Below, in pieces: positions 44,276 through 52,848 of a stretch of 64,000 nucleotides of DNA. Below the pieces are notes generated by a model that did no database searches, was not told where the DNA came from, and saw only the letters and a list, made by a program, of their open reading frames with translations. This DNA is from Prado023 sp963818445. Lineage in GTDB: Bacteria > Actinomycetota > Actinomycetes > S36-B12 > CAIYMF01. Position 1 is the first letter of the stretch. Each line of letters starts with the position of its first letter. The position numbers were made by a program, and so were the translations under genes. The DNA lies in the NCBI GenBank assembly GCA_963818445.1, contig CAWFSG010000017.1, forward strand, positions 310,001-374,000. The letters run 5' to 3'.

Positions 44276-46243
44276 ATGCCCTCCGGCATCGACATGCAGC
44301 ACATCGACGCGTCCATCCGTCCTCAGGACGACCTGTTCGGCTACATGAACGGGGTGTGGCTGGCTGAGCATGAGATCCCGGCCGACCGGCCCTCCGACGG
44401 GGCGTTCCACGCCCTGCGGGATGCGGCCGAGGCCGACGTCCGGACGATCATCGAATCCGCCGCTGCCGAGTCGGCACGCGGCACCGTGGGGGCGAAGGTG
44501 GGCGACCTGTATGCCTCGTTCATGGATGAGTCGGCGGTCGAGGCCCGGGGCCGTGAGCCGCTCGAGGCGGACCTGGCGGACATCCGTGCCGTCACGGACC
44601 TGGCAGGGCTGCTCTCCGAGATGGCCCGGCTGCAGCTTCAGGGTGCGGTGGGTGGCTTCCTCGCGCCCTACGTCAACACCGACGCCCAGGACTCCAGCCA
44701 GTACATCGTGTACCTCACCCAGGCGGGCCTGGGCCTGCCCGACGAGTCGTACTACCACCAGGAGTCGTTCGCGGCGATCCGGGAGGCCTACGTCGCCCAC
44801 GTCGCGCGGATGCTGATGCTGGCCCGATGGTCGGCCGACGAGCCCTCGGCGCAGGACTCGGCGGCTCGCATCATGGCGCTGGAGACCGCCATCGCCGACA
44901 GGCACTGGAACAACGTCGACACCCGCGACGCACTGAAGTCGTACAACCGCCGCGCGCTGGCTGAGGTCCCCGGGTTCATCGAGGGCTTCGGGGTGCGCGA
45001 ATGGCTCGAGGCGCTCAGCGCCCCCATGGAGCACATCAGCGAGGTGGTCGTCCGTCAGCCGAGCTACGTCGAGTCGATCCCCGAGCTGCTGGCCGAGCAG
45101 CCCCTGGAGGCCTGGCGCGACTGGCTGGCGTGGTCGGTGGTGCGCAACGGGGCCGCACTCCTGGACGCCGAGATCGTGGCCGCCAACTTCGACTTCTACG
45201 GCACCACGCTGAGCGGTTCCCCCCAGCTGCGCGAGCGCTGGAAGCGGGGGGTCGGGCTCGTGGAGGGCTCCCTGGGTGAGGCCGTCGGCGAGCTGTACGT
45301 GGGCAAGCACTTCCCGCCGGAGGCCAAGGCGCGGATGGTCGAGCTCGTGGACAACCTGGTGGCTGCCTACCGGGAGCGCCTCGAGGTCCTGGAGTGGATG
45401 AGCCCCGACACCCGCGCCAGGGCCCTGGAGAAGCTCGCGTCCTTCACCCCGAAGATCGGCTACCCCGACAAGTGGCGCGACTACGAGGCGCTGGAGATCT
45501 CCGCCGACGACCTCATCGGCAACGTCCGCCGCGCGTCGCTGTTCGAGGCCCGCCACGAGTGGGCCAAGCTCGGCGGTCCGGTCGACCGGCTGGAGTGGTT
45601 CATGACCCCGCAGACGGTCAACGCCTACTACAACCCGGGCATGAACGAGATCGTGTTCCCGGCTGCGATCCTGCAGCCGCCGTTCTTCGACCTCAACGCC
45701 GACGACGCCGTCAACTACGGCGCGATCGGGGCGGTGATCGGGCACGAGATCGGCCACGGGTTCGACGACCAGGGCTCGCGCTACGACGGCACCGGCAACC
45801 TGGTCGACTGGTGGACCGAGGATGACCGCGCGCGGTTCGACGAGCTGGCCGGACGCCTGATCGCGCAGTACGACGGCCTCGTTCCCCGGGCGCTCCCGGA
45901 GGGCAACACCGTCAACGGCGCGCTGACGGTGGGGGAGAACATCGGCGACCTCGGCGGGGTTGCGGTGGCCTTCGAGGCGTATCGCCTCAGCCTCGGTGGC
46001 GAGCCGGCCCCGGTGATCGACGGGCTGACCGGCGAGCAGCGGTTCTTCCTCGGTTGGGCGCAGGCGTGGCGGACCAAGCATCGCGAGGCGCGGGCGATCC
46101 AGCTGCTGGCGATCGATCCGCACTCACCGGATGAGTTCCGCTGCAACATCGTGAGCAACCTCGCGGAGTTCCACGAGGCCTTCGACGTCCGGCCCGGCGA
46201 CGGCATGTGGCGCGAGCCCGAGGACCGCGTGGTGATCTGGTAG
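44276..46243 (+). CDS. M13-family zinc metallopeptidase (neprilysin/PepO-like)
   Basis: This 655-residue protein has no signal peptide and is therefore cytoplasmic, as bacterial PepO enzymes often are. The N-terminal cap (IDASIRPQDDLFGYMNGVWL) leads to the catalytic half: NAYYNPGMNEIVFPAAILQPPFF, the zinc motif HEIGHGFDDQG, ENIGDLGG with the third ligand Glu, and a C-terminal VRPGDGMWREPEDRVVIW that replaces the usual CxVW ending. It cleaves short peptides. AGGAG lies 7 bases before ATG 44276. A 10-bp hairpin follows the stop. Confidence 0.93.
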   Translation: MPSGIDMQHIDASIRPQDDLFGYMNGVWLAEHEIPADRPSDGAFHALRDAAEADVRTIIESAAAESARGTVGAKVGDLYASFMDESAVEARGREPLEADLADIRAVTDLAGLLSEMARLQLQGAVGGFLAPYVNTDAQDSSQYIVYLTQAGLGLPDESYYHQESFAAIREAYVAHVARMLMLARWSADEPSAQDSAARIMALETAIADRHWNNVDTRDALKSYNRRALAEVPGFIEGFGVREWLEALSAPMEHISEVVVRQPSYVESIPELLAEQPLEAWRDWLAWSVVRNGAALLDAEIVAANFDFYGTTLSGSPQLRERWKRGVGLVEGSLGEAVGELYVGKHFPPEAKARMVELVDNLVAAYRERLEVLEWMSPDTRARALEKLASFTPKIGYPDKWRDYEALEISADDLIGNVRRASLFEARHEWAKLGGPVDRLEWFMTPQTVNAYYNPGMNEIVFPAAILQPPFFDLNADDAVNYGAIGAVIGHEIGHGFDDQGSRYDGTGNLVDWWTEDDRARFDELAGRLIAQYDGLVPRALPEGNTVNGALTVGENIGDLGGVAVAFEAYRLSLGGEPAPVIDGLTGEQRFFLGWAQAWRTKHREARAIQLLAIDPHSPDEFRCNIVSNLAEFHEAFDVRPGDGMWREPEDRVVIW

Positions 46244-46262
46244 CGCAGGCCCGGACTCGCCG

Positions 46263-46290
46263 GCCCCGCGTGTCAGGCCCCACGCGGGGC
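46263..46290. terminator. Bidirectional terminator hairpin
   Basis: GCCCCGCGTG (46263-46272) and CACGCGGGGC (46281-46290) form a perfect 10-bp stem with an 8-base loop between the convergent peptidase (ends 46243) and aldo-keto reductase (ends 46296). Confidence 0.7.
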
Positions 46291-46295
46291 GCGGG

Positions 46296-47339
46296 TCACC
46301 AGAGGTCGTGGATCGAGGCGCGCAGGCGGCGGTCGTAGAGCTCGGCGACGGCGTCGTTGAACCCAGCGCCCAGTGGCGGCACCGCGCCGGCGGCGGCGTT
46401 GTCACGGGCCTGCTCGGGTGAGCGCGCGCCGGGGATCACCGTGGTGACGCCCTCCAGCTGGGCCACCCAGGCCAGGGCTGCGCGGGACGGCGACAGGTCG
46501 CGCGAGGCGGCCAGGGCCGCGAACTCCCGGGCTGCCCGGACCCCCTCGTCGTAGTCGACTCCGGAGAAGGTCTCGCCCCGGTCGAAGGACTCCCCGTGCC
46601 GGTTGTAGGTCCGGTGGTCGTCGGCGGCGAAGGTCGTGGTCTCGCTGTACCTGCCGGACAGCAGGCCACTGGCCAGGGGGACGCGCGCGATGATCCCGAC
46701 GCCGGCCGCACGGGCGGCGGGCAGGACCCGCTCGAGGGGCTTGAGGCGGAAGGCGTTGATGATGATCTGGACCGAGGCCACCGACGGCCGGGCGATCGCG
46801 GCCAGGGCCTGGTCGACCGTCTCGACGCTGACACCGTAGGCGGCCATGACGCCCTCGGCCACGAGCGTGTCGAGGTCGTCGAACACCTGGTCGCTGGTGA
46901 TGACGTCGGTCGGCGGGCAGTGCAGCTGGACCAGGTCCAGGGTGTCGGTGCGCAGGTTCGCCCGGGAGCGGTCGGTCCAGGTGCGGAAGTTCGCCATCGA
47001 GTAGTTCTCGAGGCGCTGCTCGACGCGCCGGCCCATCTTCGTGGCGACGAACACGTCAAGCCCGGGGTTGGCTGCGAGGAACTCGGCGATGAGCTGCTCG
47101 CTGCGGCCGTCGCCGTACACGTCGGCGGTGTCGAACATCGTGACCCCGGCCCCGACCGATGCGTCGAGGACAGCCAGGGCGTCCTCGGGCGCGACAGCGC
47201 CCCAGTCGGCGCCGAGCTGCCAGGTGCCCAGCGAGATGACCGACACCGGCCGCCCGGTCCGGCCCAGGACGCGCGCGGGCATCGCCGCGTCGGGCGCCCC
47301 GGAGCCAGTCAGCCCATCCGTGCGGGGTTCAGTGTCCAT
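46296..47339 (-). CDS. Aldo/keto reductase
   Basis: This 347-residue TIM-barrel protein has GTWQLGADWG, MFDTADVYGDGRSEQLIAEF (Asp and Tyr of the catalytic tetrad), FVATKMGRR with Lys, LVQLHCPPTDV with His, and GVTTVIPGARSPEQARDN for NADPH. It reduces aldehydes or sugars. Start ATG 47339 overlaps the galactokinase end by 11 bases; ATG 20 residues later (MPARVLGRTG) is an alternative. Coupling to galK suggests a sugar role such as galactose or arabinose dehydrogenase/reductase, which is inference. Confidence 0.9.
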   Translation of the reverse strand: MDTEPRTDGLTGSGAPDAAMPARVLGRTGRPVSVISLGTWQLGADWGAVAPEDALAVLDASVGAGVTMFDTADVYGDGRSEQLIAEFLAANPGLDVFVATKMGRRVEQRLENYSMANFRTWTDRSRANLRTDTLDLVQLHCPPTDVITSDQVFDDLDTLVAEGVMAAYGVSVETVDQALAAIARPSVASVQIIINAFRLKPLERVLPAARAAGVGIIARVPLASGLLSGRYSETTTFAADDHRTYNRHGESFDRGETFSGVDYDEGVRAAREFAALAASRDLSPSRAALAWVAQLEGVTTVIPGARSPEQARDNAAAGAVPPLGAGFNDAVAELYDRRLRASIHDLW

Positions 47340-48537
47340 CGGGTCCTCCGGGGCTCAGGGTGGGTGTGGGCGGGGCGGCGTCGATCCGGCGGGCCCCGCC
47401 GGCGGGGCTGACGATCCGGAACGTCGGGGCTGCCAGGCCGTCGCGGGTCAGCGCCTGGCGCACGGAGTCCTGCACCCGGGCGACCGCATCAGGCCGGCAG
47501 AGCGTCACGACGTTGCCGCCGAAGCCGCCGCCGGTCATCCGGGCCGCCGCGGCCCCGCCGACGACCGCTGCCGAGACGGCGATGTCGAGCTCGGGGCAGC
47601 TGACCTCGTAGTCACGCGACAGGGAGGTGTGCGAGCCGGAGAACGCCCGGCCCAGCGCCGGGGCATCGGACTCCGCGAACGCCTGCACCGCATCGGCCAC
47701 GCGTGCCTGCTCGGTGATCACGTGCCGGGCGCGGCGCGCCTCGACCTCGGGGAGGGCATCGATCCGGGAGATCTCGCGCAGTGGGATCTCGGCCAGATGG
47801 GTGACTCCGAGGGCGGCCGCCGCGCGCTCGCAGGCGGCCCGTCGGTCGGCGTAGGCGCCGTCTGCGAGATCGTGGCGGACGTTGGTGTCGATGAGCAGCA
47901 CCTGCAGGCCCAGACGATCCAGGTGCAGCGGGATGGCTCGGGACTCCAGGGTCGCGGAGTCCAGGAGCAGCGCACTGCCGGGCTGGGCCAGCATCGAGGC
48001 AGCCTGGTCCATGATCCCGCAGGGGACGTGGGCGTACTCGTGCTCGACCTGCTGGGCGGCCAGGGCGACCTCCATCGGCGCCACGTCAGCCCCGCCGAGG
48101 GCGATCACGGCGCAGAGCACGGCGCACTCCAGGGAGGCCGAGGAGGACAACCCGGCGCCCAGGGGCAGGTCGGCATCGATCGACAGGTCCACCCCGCCGG
48201 TGAACCATCCACGCGCCTCGGCGATCGCCAGGGCGCCCACGACGTACCCGAGCCACCCGTTGGCGGCGGTGCGGTCGAACGTCGCGGGGTCGATCGTGGC
48301 GATCGGTCCATTGACCTGGTGCGAGTGCAGGCCGAAGCGACCATCCGCGCGGCGCGACACTGCGCACGTGGTGCCCATGTCGATGGCCATCGGAAGGACG
48401 TTGCCACCGTTGTAGTCGGTGTGCTCCCCGATCAGGTTCACCCGGCCGGGGGCGAACGTGATCGCATCCGGGTCGCACTCGAACAGCACCCGGTGCCGCG
48501 CGCGTGCCTGTTCGGCGCGCCGTGCGTCGTCGATCAT
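47329..48537 (-). CDS. galK: Galactokinase
   Basis: This 402-residue GHMP kinase phosphorylates galactose to galactose-1-phosphate. The N-terminal galactokinase signature FAPGRVNLIGEHTDYNGGN, the ATP-binding LPLGAGLSSSASLE and the C-terminal ARMTGGGFGGNVVTL are intact. A GGAGGAGGAG Shine-Dalgarno precedes ATG 48537. The gene is divergent from araB. No galT or galE is seen in this window, so the rest of the Leloir pathway must be elsewhere. The aldose epimerase at 58086 may supply alpha-galactose. Confidence 0.94.
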   Translation of the reverse strand: MIDDARRAEQARARHRVLFECDPDAITFAPGRVNLIGEHTDYNGGNVLPMAIDMGTTCAVSRRADGRFGLHSHQVNGPIATIDPATFDRTAANGWLGYVVGALAIAEARGWFTGGVDLSIDADLPLGAGLSSSASLECAVLCAVIALGGADVAPMEVALAAQQVEHEYAHVPCGIMDQAASMLAQPGSALLLDSATLESRAIPLHLDRLGLQVLLIDTNVRHDLADGAYADRRAACERAAAALGVTHLAEIPLREISRIDALPEVEARRARHVITEQARVADAVQAFAESDAPALGRAFSGSHTSLSRDYEVSCPELDIAVSAAVVGGAAAARMTGGGFGGNVVTLCRPDAVARVQDSVRQALTRDGLAAPTFRIVSPAGGARRIDAAPPTPTLSPGGPDGH

Positions 48538-48797
48538 CGCGGGTCTCCTCCTCCGGCGGACGTGACCCGCCGGATCCTCCTCCACCGGGACCCGCAGTCC
48601 TTCCGGCTCCTGATGGTGGTGGATGGATGTTATCGCTCTCAGGCGCCACACTCCCGCCAGCGAGGCACTCGGGGGATTCTGTTGCTCCATCCTGCGCCGG
48701 GCTGGGTTCGAGGGAATATGTCCGGATTTCCGTGCCTCAGTGCGACGATGCTGATGCGAACCACCAGTCCAGGCGACCGGCTCGTCGATGGATGGGT

Positions 48798-48815
48798 CGT
48801 TACCAAATCGTTATC
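48798..48815 (+). promoter_or_regulatory. Tandem CGTTAYC direct repeat upstream of araB
   Basis: CGTTACC-AAAT-CGTTATC has an 11-bp period. The 18-base site at 25085-25102, upstream of the first sugar transporter, matches in 15 of 18 positions (consensus CGTTAYCAAMTCGTTAYC). It lies 30 bases above the -35, a place for an activator. Confidence 0.5.
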
Positions 48816-48845
48816 GACTCGAGGCGAGTCGGGACCACGCAACAC

Positions 48846-48874
48846 TTGACTCCTCCGATTGTGCGCGCTAACAA
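48846..48874 (+). promoter_or_regulatory. araB sigma-A-type promoter
   Basis: TTGACT (48846-48851) and TAACAA (48869-48874) are separated by 17 bases. Predicted transcription start is near 48881, leaving a leader of about 11-26 bases before the araB start. Confidence 0.65.
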
Positions 48875-48875
48875 T
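48858..48875 (+). promoter_or_regulatory. LacI-type operator overlapping araB -10
   Basis: ATTGTGCGCGCTAACAAT is palindromic in 14 of 18 positions with a GCGC centre, close to the TGTTAGCGCTAACA operators of actinobacterial arabinose LacI-type repressors. Covering the -10 box fits repression. The LacI gene at 57052 is the likely repressor. Confidence 0.6.
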
Positions 48876-48891
48876 TGCGTCCAGGCAAACG

Positions 48892-50589
48892 ATGAGAGGT
48901 GCAGAGGTGGACGAGCAGCGCGAGTCCTACGTGATCGGGGTCGACTTCGGCTCCCTGTCCGGTCGTGCTGTGGTCGTGCGGGTCAGCGACGGCGCCGAGC
49001 TCGCCGGGGCCTCGCTGGACTACCCGCATGCGGTCCTCGACCGGGTCCTGCCCGACGGCACGACCCCCCTGGGCCCGGACTGGGCCCTTCAGGTGCCCAG
49101 CGACTACGTCGACGTGCTGCGCACCGCGGTGCCCGAGGCAGTCCGGGCGGCGGGCATCGACCCCTCGGACGTCATCGGGATCGCCACCGACTTCACCGCG
49201 TGCACGATGGTCCCGACCACCGCCGACGGCACCCCGCTCAACGAGCTGCCGGAGTTCGCCGGCACCCCGCACGCCTACGTCAAGCTCTGGAAGCACCACG
49301 CCGCCCAGCCGCAGGCCGACCGGATCAACGCGCTGGCCGCAGAGCGTGGCGAGTCGTGGCTGCCGCGCTACGGCGGGCTGATCTCCTCGGAGTGGGAGTT
49401 CGCCAAGGGCCTGCAGGTCCTCGAGGAGGCGCCGGAGGTCTACGCCGCCATGGACCGCTGGGTCGAGGCCGCGGACTGGATCATCTGGCAGCTGTGCGGC
49501 ACCTACGTCCGCAACGCCTGCACCGCCGGCTACAAGGGGATCCTGCAGGACGGTGCCTACCCGTCCCCGGAGTTCCTCGCCGCGCTGAATCCGGACTTCG
49601 CCGACTTCGTGGCCACCAAGCTCGAGCACCCGATCGGCCAGCTCGGCGCCCGCGCCGGTGGCCTGACCGCCCAGGCGGCGGCGTGGACCGGGCTGCCCGA
49701 GGGCATCGCCGTAGCGGTCGGCAACGTCGACGCGCACGTCACCGCGCCCGCCGCCCAGGCCGTCGAGCCGGGCCAGATGGTCGCGATCATGGGCACCTCG
49801 ACCTGCCACGTGATGAACGGCGAGTCGCTGCACGAGGTGCCGGGGATGTGCGGCGTCGTCGACGGCGGCATCACCGCCGGGCTGTGGGGCTACGAGGCCG
49901 GGCAGAGCGGCGTGGGCGACATCTTCGGCTGGTTCGTCGACACGAGCGTGCCGGCCAGCTACGTGCAGGCCGCCGCCGAGGCCGGCGTGTCCCTGCACGA
50001 GCACCTGACGGCCCTGGCCGCCCAGCAGCGCGTCGGCGAGCACGGGCTGGTCGCCCTGGACTGGCACAGCGGCAACCGGTCCGTGCTGGTCGACCACGAG
50101 CTGTCCGGGGTGATCGTGGGCCAGACCCTGACCACCCGACCCGAGGACCAGTACCGCGCGCTGATGGAGTCCACGGCCTTCGGCACGCGGCGGATCATCG
50201 AGTCGTTCACCGAGTCCGGCATCCCCGTCACCGAGCTGGTGGTGGCCGGTGGGCTGCTGAAGAACGCGTTCCTCATGCAGATGTACGCCGACGTGACCAA
50301 CCTGCCGCTGAGCACGATCGACTCCGCCCAGGGCCCGGCCCTCGGGTCGGCGATCCACGCAGCGGTCGCCGCGGGCGCGTACCCGGACGTGCTGGCCGCC
50401 TCGCGGGCGATGGGGCGCTCGATCCGCGGCGTCTACAAGCCGGACCCGGAGAACGCCGCCGCCTACGACGATCTCTACGCCGAGTACCTGCTGCTGCACG
50501 ACTACTTCGGCCGGGGCGCCAACGACGTGATGCACCGGCTGAAGGCCCGCCGTCGCGCGGTCGCCGCCGAGATCGCCGCGGGGGCCTGA
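48892..50589 (+). CDS. araB: Ribulokinase
   Basis: This FGGY kinase phosphorylates L-ribulose. The N-terminal ATP site is VIGVDFGSLSGRAVVVRV. IATDFTACTMVPTT and VGNVDAHVTAPAAQ occur in the middle, and VVAGGLLKNAFLMQMYADV with GPALGSAIHAAVAAG at the C-terminus matches AraB. ATG 48892 (MRGAEVDEQ) and GTG 48907 are both possible starts. AraB-D-A are close or overlapping (1-base gap, then ATGA), forming one operon for L-arabinose to xylulose-5-phosphate. Confidence 0.94.
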   Translation: MRGAEVDEQRESYVIGVDFGSLSGRAVVVRVSDGAELAGASLDYPHAVLDRVLPDGTTPLGPDWALQVPSDYVDVLRTAVPEAVRAAGIDPSDVIGIATDFTACTMVPTTADGTPLNELPEFAGTPHAYVKLWKHHAAQPQADRINALAAERGESWLPRYGGLISSEWEFAKGLQVLEEAPEVYAAMDRWVEAADWIIWQLCGTYVRNACTAGYKGILQDGAYPSPEFLAALNPDFADFVATKLEHPIGQLGARAGGLTAQAAAWTGLPEGIAVAVGNVDAHVTAPAAQAVEPGQMVAIMGTSTCHVMNGESLHEVPGMCGVVDGGITAGLWGYEAGQSGVGDIFGWFVDTSVPASYVQAAAEAGVSLHEHLTALAAQQRVGEHGLVALDWHSGNRSVLVDHELSGVIVGQTLTTRPEDQYRALMESTAFGTRRIIESFTESGIPVTELVVAGGLLKNAFLMQMYADVTNLPLSTIDSAQGPALGSAIHAAVAAGAYPDVLAASRAMGRSIRGVYKPDPENAAAYDDLYAEYLLLHDYFGRGANDVMHRLKARRRAVAAEIAAGA

Positions 50590-50590
50590 C

Positions 50591-51280
50591 ATGACGATCT
50601 CCCCCGAGGCCCGCCCTGCGCTGGAGGCCCTGCGCGCCCAGGTCGCGGCCCTGCACGCGGAGCTGACCCGCTACGAGCTCGTGATCTGGACCGCCGGCAA
50701 CGTCTCAGCCCGCGTCCCCGGTCACGACCTGATGGTCATCAAGCCCTCGGGGGTCTCCTACGACGAGCTGTCCGCCGAGCGCATGGTCGTCACCGACCTG
50801 TACGGCAACCTCGTCGAGGGTGACTTCGCCCCCTCCTCGGACACGGCCGCTCACGCCTACGTGTACCGGCACATGCCCGAGGTCGGCGGCGTGGTGCACA
50901 CGCACTCCACCTACGCCTGCGCCTGGGCCGCGCGCCGCGAGTCCATCCCGTGCGTGCTGACGATGATCGCCGACGAGTTCGGCGGGGAGATCCCGGTCGG
51001 GCCGTTCGCCCGGATCGGCGACGACTCCATCGGCGCCGGCATCGTCGACGTCCTGCGGGGCAGTCGCTCCCCGGCCGTCCTCATGGCCAACCACGGACCC
51101 TTCACCGTCGGGCCCGACGCCCGCTCGGCGGTCAAGGCGGCGGTGATGCTCGAGGACGTCGCACGCACCGTGCACATCTCCCGCCAGCTCGGCGAACCCG
51201 TTCCCCTGGCCACCGAGGACATCGATGGCCTGTACGAGCGCTACCAGAACGTCTACGGACAGCACGGAGGACAGCAATGA
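50591..51280 (+). CDS. araD: L-ribulose-5-phosphate 4-epimerase
   Basis: This 229-residue class II aldolase-fold enzyme has WTAGNVSARVPG near residue 33, the metal-binding VVHTHSTYACAWA, and a later VLMANHGPFTVG His. It converts L-ribulose-5-phosphate to D-xylulose-5-phosphate, the last step before the pentose phosphate pathway. The gene begins one base after the araB stop and its stop overlaps the araA start (ATGA). Confidence 0.95.
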   Translation: MTISPEARPALEALRAQVAALHAELTRYELVIWTAGNVSARVPGHDLMVIKPSGVSYDELSAERMVVTDLYGNLVEGDFAPSSDTAAHAYVYRHMPEVGGVVHTHSTYACAWAARRESIPCVLTMIADEFGGEIPVGPFARIGDDSIGAGIVDVLRGSRSPAVLMANHGPFTVGPDARSAVKAAVMLEDVARTVHISRQLGEPVPLATEDIDGLYERYQNVYGQHGGQQ

Positions 51281-52782
51281 CCAACCCCGCCCCCTCGCAG
51301 ATCTGGTTCCTCACCGGGAGCCAGACCCTCTACGGCGACGAGGTCCTGGCCCAGGTGGCCCAGCAGTCCGGTGAGATCGCCCGCACGCTCGACGCGTCGG
51401 CGGCGATCCCGTTCGAGATCGTGTTCAAGCCCGTCCTCAAGGAGGCCGAGGCGATCCGACGCATGATGATCGAGGCAAGCGCCGACGACGCCTGCGTCGG
51501 GGTGATCGCCTGGATGCACACGTTCAGCCCCGCGAAGATGTGGATCTCCGGCCTCGATGCCCTGCGCAAGCCGCTGCTGCACCTGCACACGCAGGCCAAC
51601 CGCGACCTGCCGTGGGCGACCATCGACATGGACTTCATGAACCTCAACCAGGCCGCCCACGGCGACCGTGAGTTCGGCTTCATCCAGACCCGGATGGGTC
51701 TCGCCCGCAAGACCGTCGCCGGCCACGCCAGCGACCCGGTTGTTGCCGAGCGGATCGGGCAGTGGGCCCGCGCCGCCGCCGGTGCTGCGGCCATGCGCTC
51801 GATGCGCCTGGCCCGCTTCGGGGACAACATGCGCAACGTCGCCGTGACCGAGGGCGACAAGGTCGAGGCCGAGATCCGGTTCGGGGTGTCGGTGAACACC
51901 TACGGGGTCAACGACCTGGTCGCGGTGGTCGACGCGGTCGCGGAGTCCGAGGTCGACGCGCTCGTCGCCGAGTACGCCGACCTCTACGACATCGCCGCCG
52001 AGCTCCAGCCCGGCGCCGCGCGCCATGAGGCGCTGCGGTACGGCGCGCGCATCGAGGCGGGCCTGCGCCGGTTCCTCACCGACGGCGGGTTCACCGCCTT
52101 CACCTCGAACTTCGAGGACCTCGGCGGGCTGCGCCAGCTGCCGGGCCTGGCCGTCCAGCGACTGATGGCCGACGGCTACGGCTTCGCCGGCGAGGGCGAC
52201 TGGAAGACCGCGGTGATGGTCCGCACGCTCAAGGTGATGGCCCAGGGCCTGCCCGGTGGGACGTCGTTCATGGAGGACTACACCTACCACCTGGCCCCGG
52301 GCGCGGAGAAGATCCTCGGCGCGCACATGCTCGAGGTCTGCCCGTCGATCACCGACGAGCGCCCGCGCCTGGAGATCCACCCACTGGCCATCGGCGGCCG
52401 TGAGGACCCGGTCCGCCTGGTCTTCACCGCCACGCCGGCCGACGGGATCGTCCTGGGCCTCTGCGACATGGGCGACAGGTTCCGGTTCGTGGCCAACGAG
52501 GTCGAGCTCGTGGCCCCGGATGCGGCGCTGCCCAAGCTGCCCGTCGCCCGCGCCGTGTGGCGCCCCGCGCCGGACCTGCGCACGTCGGCCGAGGCGTGGA
52601 TCACCGCCGGCGGCCCCCACCACACGGTGCTCACCACGGCCCTGTCCGCCGAGCACCTGTGGGACCTGTCGGAGATCGTCGGCACCGAGCTGGCGCTCAT
52701 CGACAGCACAACAGACATCCGTCACTTCATCCAGGAGCGGCGGTGGAGCCAGGCGTACTACCGCCTGGCTCTGGGCTTCTAG
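51277..52782 (+). CDS. araA: L-arabinose isomerase
   Basis: This 501-residue protein has the family's standard length. It converts L-arabinose to L-ribulose. Active-site regions are IAWMHTFSPAKMWI, GFAGEGDWKTA with catalytic Glu, TSFMEDYTYHL with Glu and His, and ITAGGPHHTVL with the C-terminal His. Start ATG 51277 is coupled to araD. A short hairpin after the stop separates it from the transporter genes. Confidence 0.96.
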   Translation: MTNPAPSQIWFLTGSQTLYGDEVLAQVAQQSGEIARTLDASAAIPFEIVFKPVLKEAEAIRRMMIEASADDACVGVIAWMHTFSPAKMWISGLDALRKPLLHLHTQANRDLPWATIDMDFMNLNQAAHGDREFGFIQTRMGLARKTVAGHASDPVVAERIGQWARAAAGAAAMRSMRLARFGDNMRNVAVTEGDKVEAEIRFGVSVNTYGVNDLVAVVDAVAESEVDALVAEYADLYDIAAELQPGAARHEALRYGARIEAGLRRFLTDGGFTAFTSNFEDLGGLRQLPGLAVQRLMADGYGFAGEGDWKTAVMVRTLKVMAQGLPGGTSFMEDYTYHLAPGAEKILGAHMLEVCPSITDERPRLEIHPLAIGGREDPVRLVFTATPADGIVLGLCDMGDRFRFVANEVELVAPDAALPKLPVARAVWRPAPDLRTSAEAWITAGGPHHTVLTTALSAEHLWDLSEIVGTELALIDSTTDIRHFIQERRWSQAYYRLALGF

Positions 52783-52803
52783 CCCGAAGCCAGGCGCACG
52801 ACC

Positions 52804-52826
52804 CATGGGACGAGCCCCGTCCCATG
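52804..52826 (+). other. 9-bp perfect hairpin between araA and sugar-binding protein gene
   Basis: CATGGGACG (52804-52812) pairs with CGTCCCATG (52818-52826) around a 5-base loop, 22 bases before the binding-protein ATG. It may attenuate read-through or protect the 5' end of a processed transporter mRNA. Confidence 0.5.
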
Positions 52827-52848
52827 ACCCATCAGGAAGGAACGCTCA

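Larger units (their letters stand above)
48538..48906. promoter_or_regulatory. Divergent galK/araB control region
   Basis: This 369-bp spacer has no gene. Towards galK it holds the galK Shine-Dalgarno and a GTTATCG word near 48629. Towards araB it holds the tandem CGTTACC-AAAT-CGTTATC (48798-48815), then a sigma-A promoter and a LacI-type operator (separate entries). Confidence 0.65.

Noticed and set aside
43355..46123. 922-codon minus-strand frame joining the repair gene and the strand opposite the peptidase
   Set aside because: Only the last 222 codons, from GTG 44023, match a protein family. The rest is shadow of the M13 peptidase.
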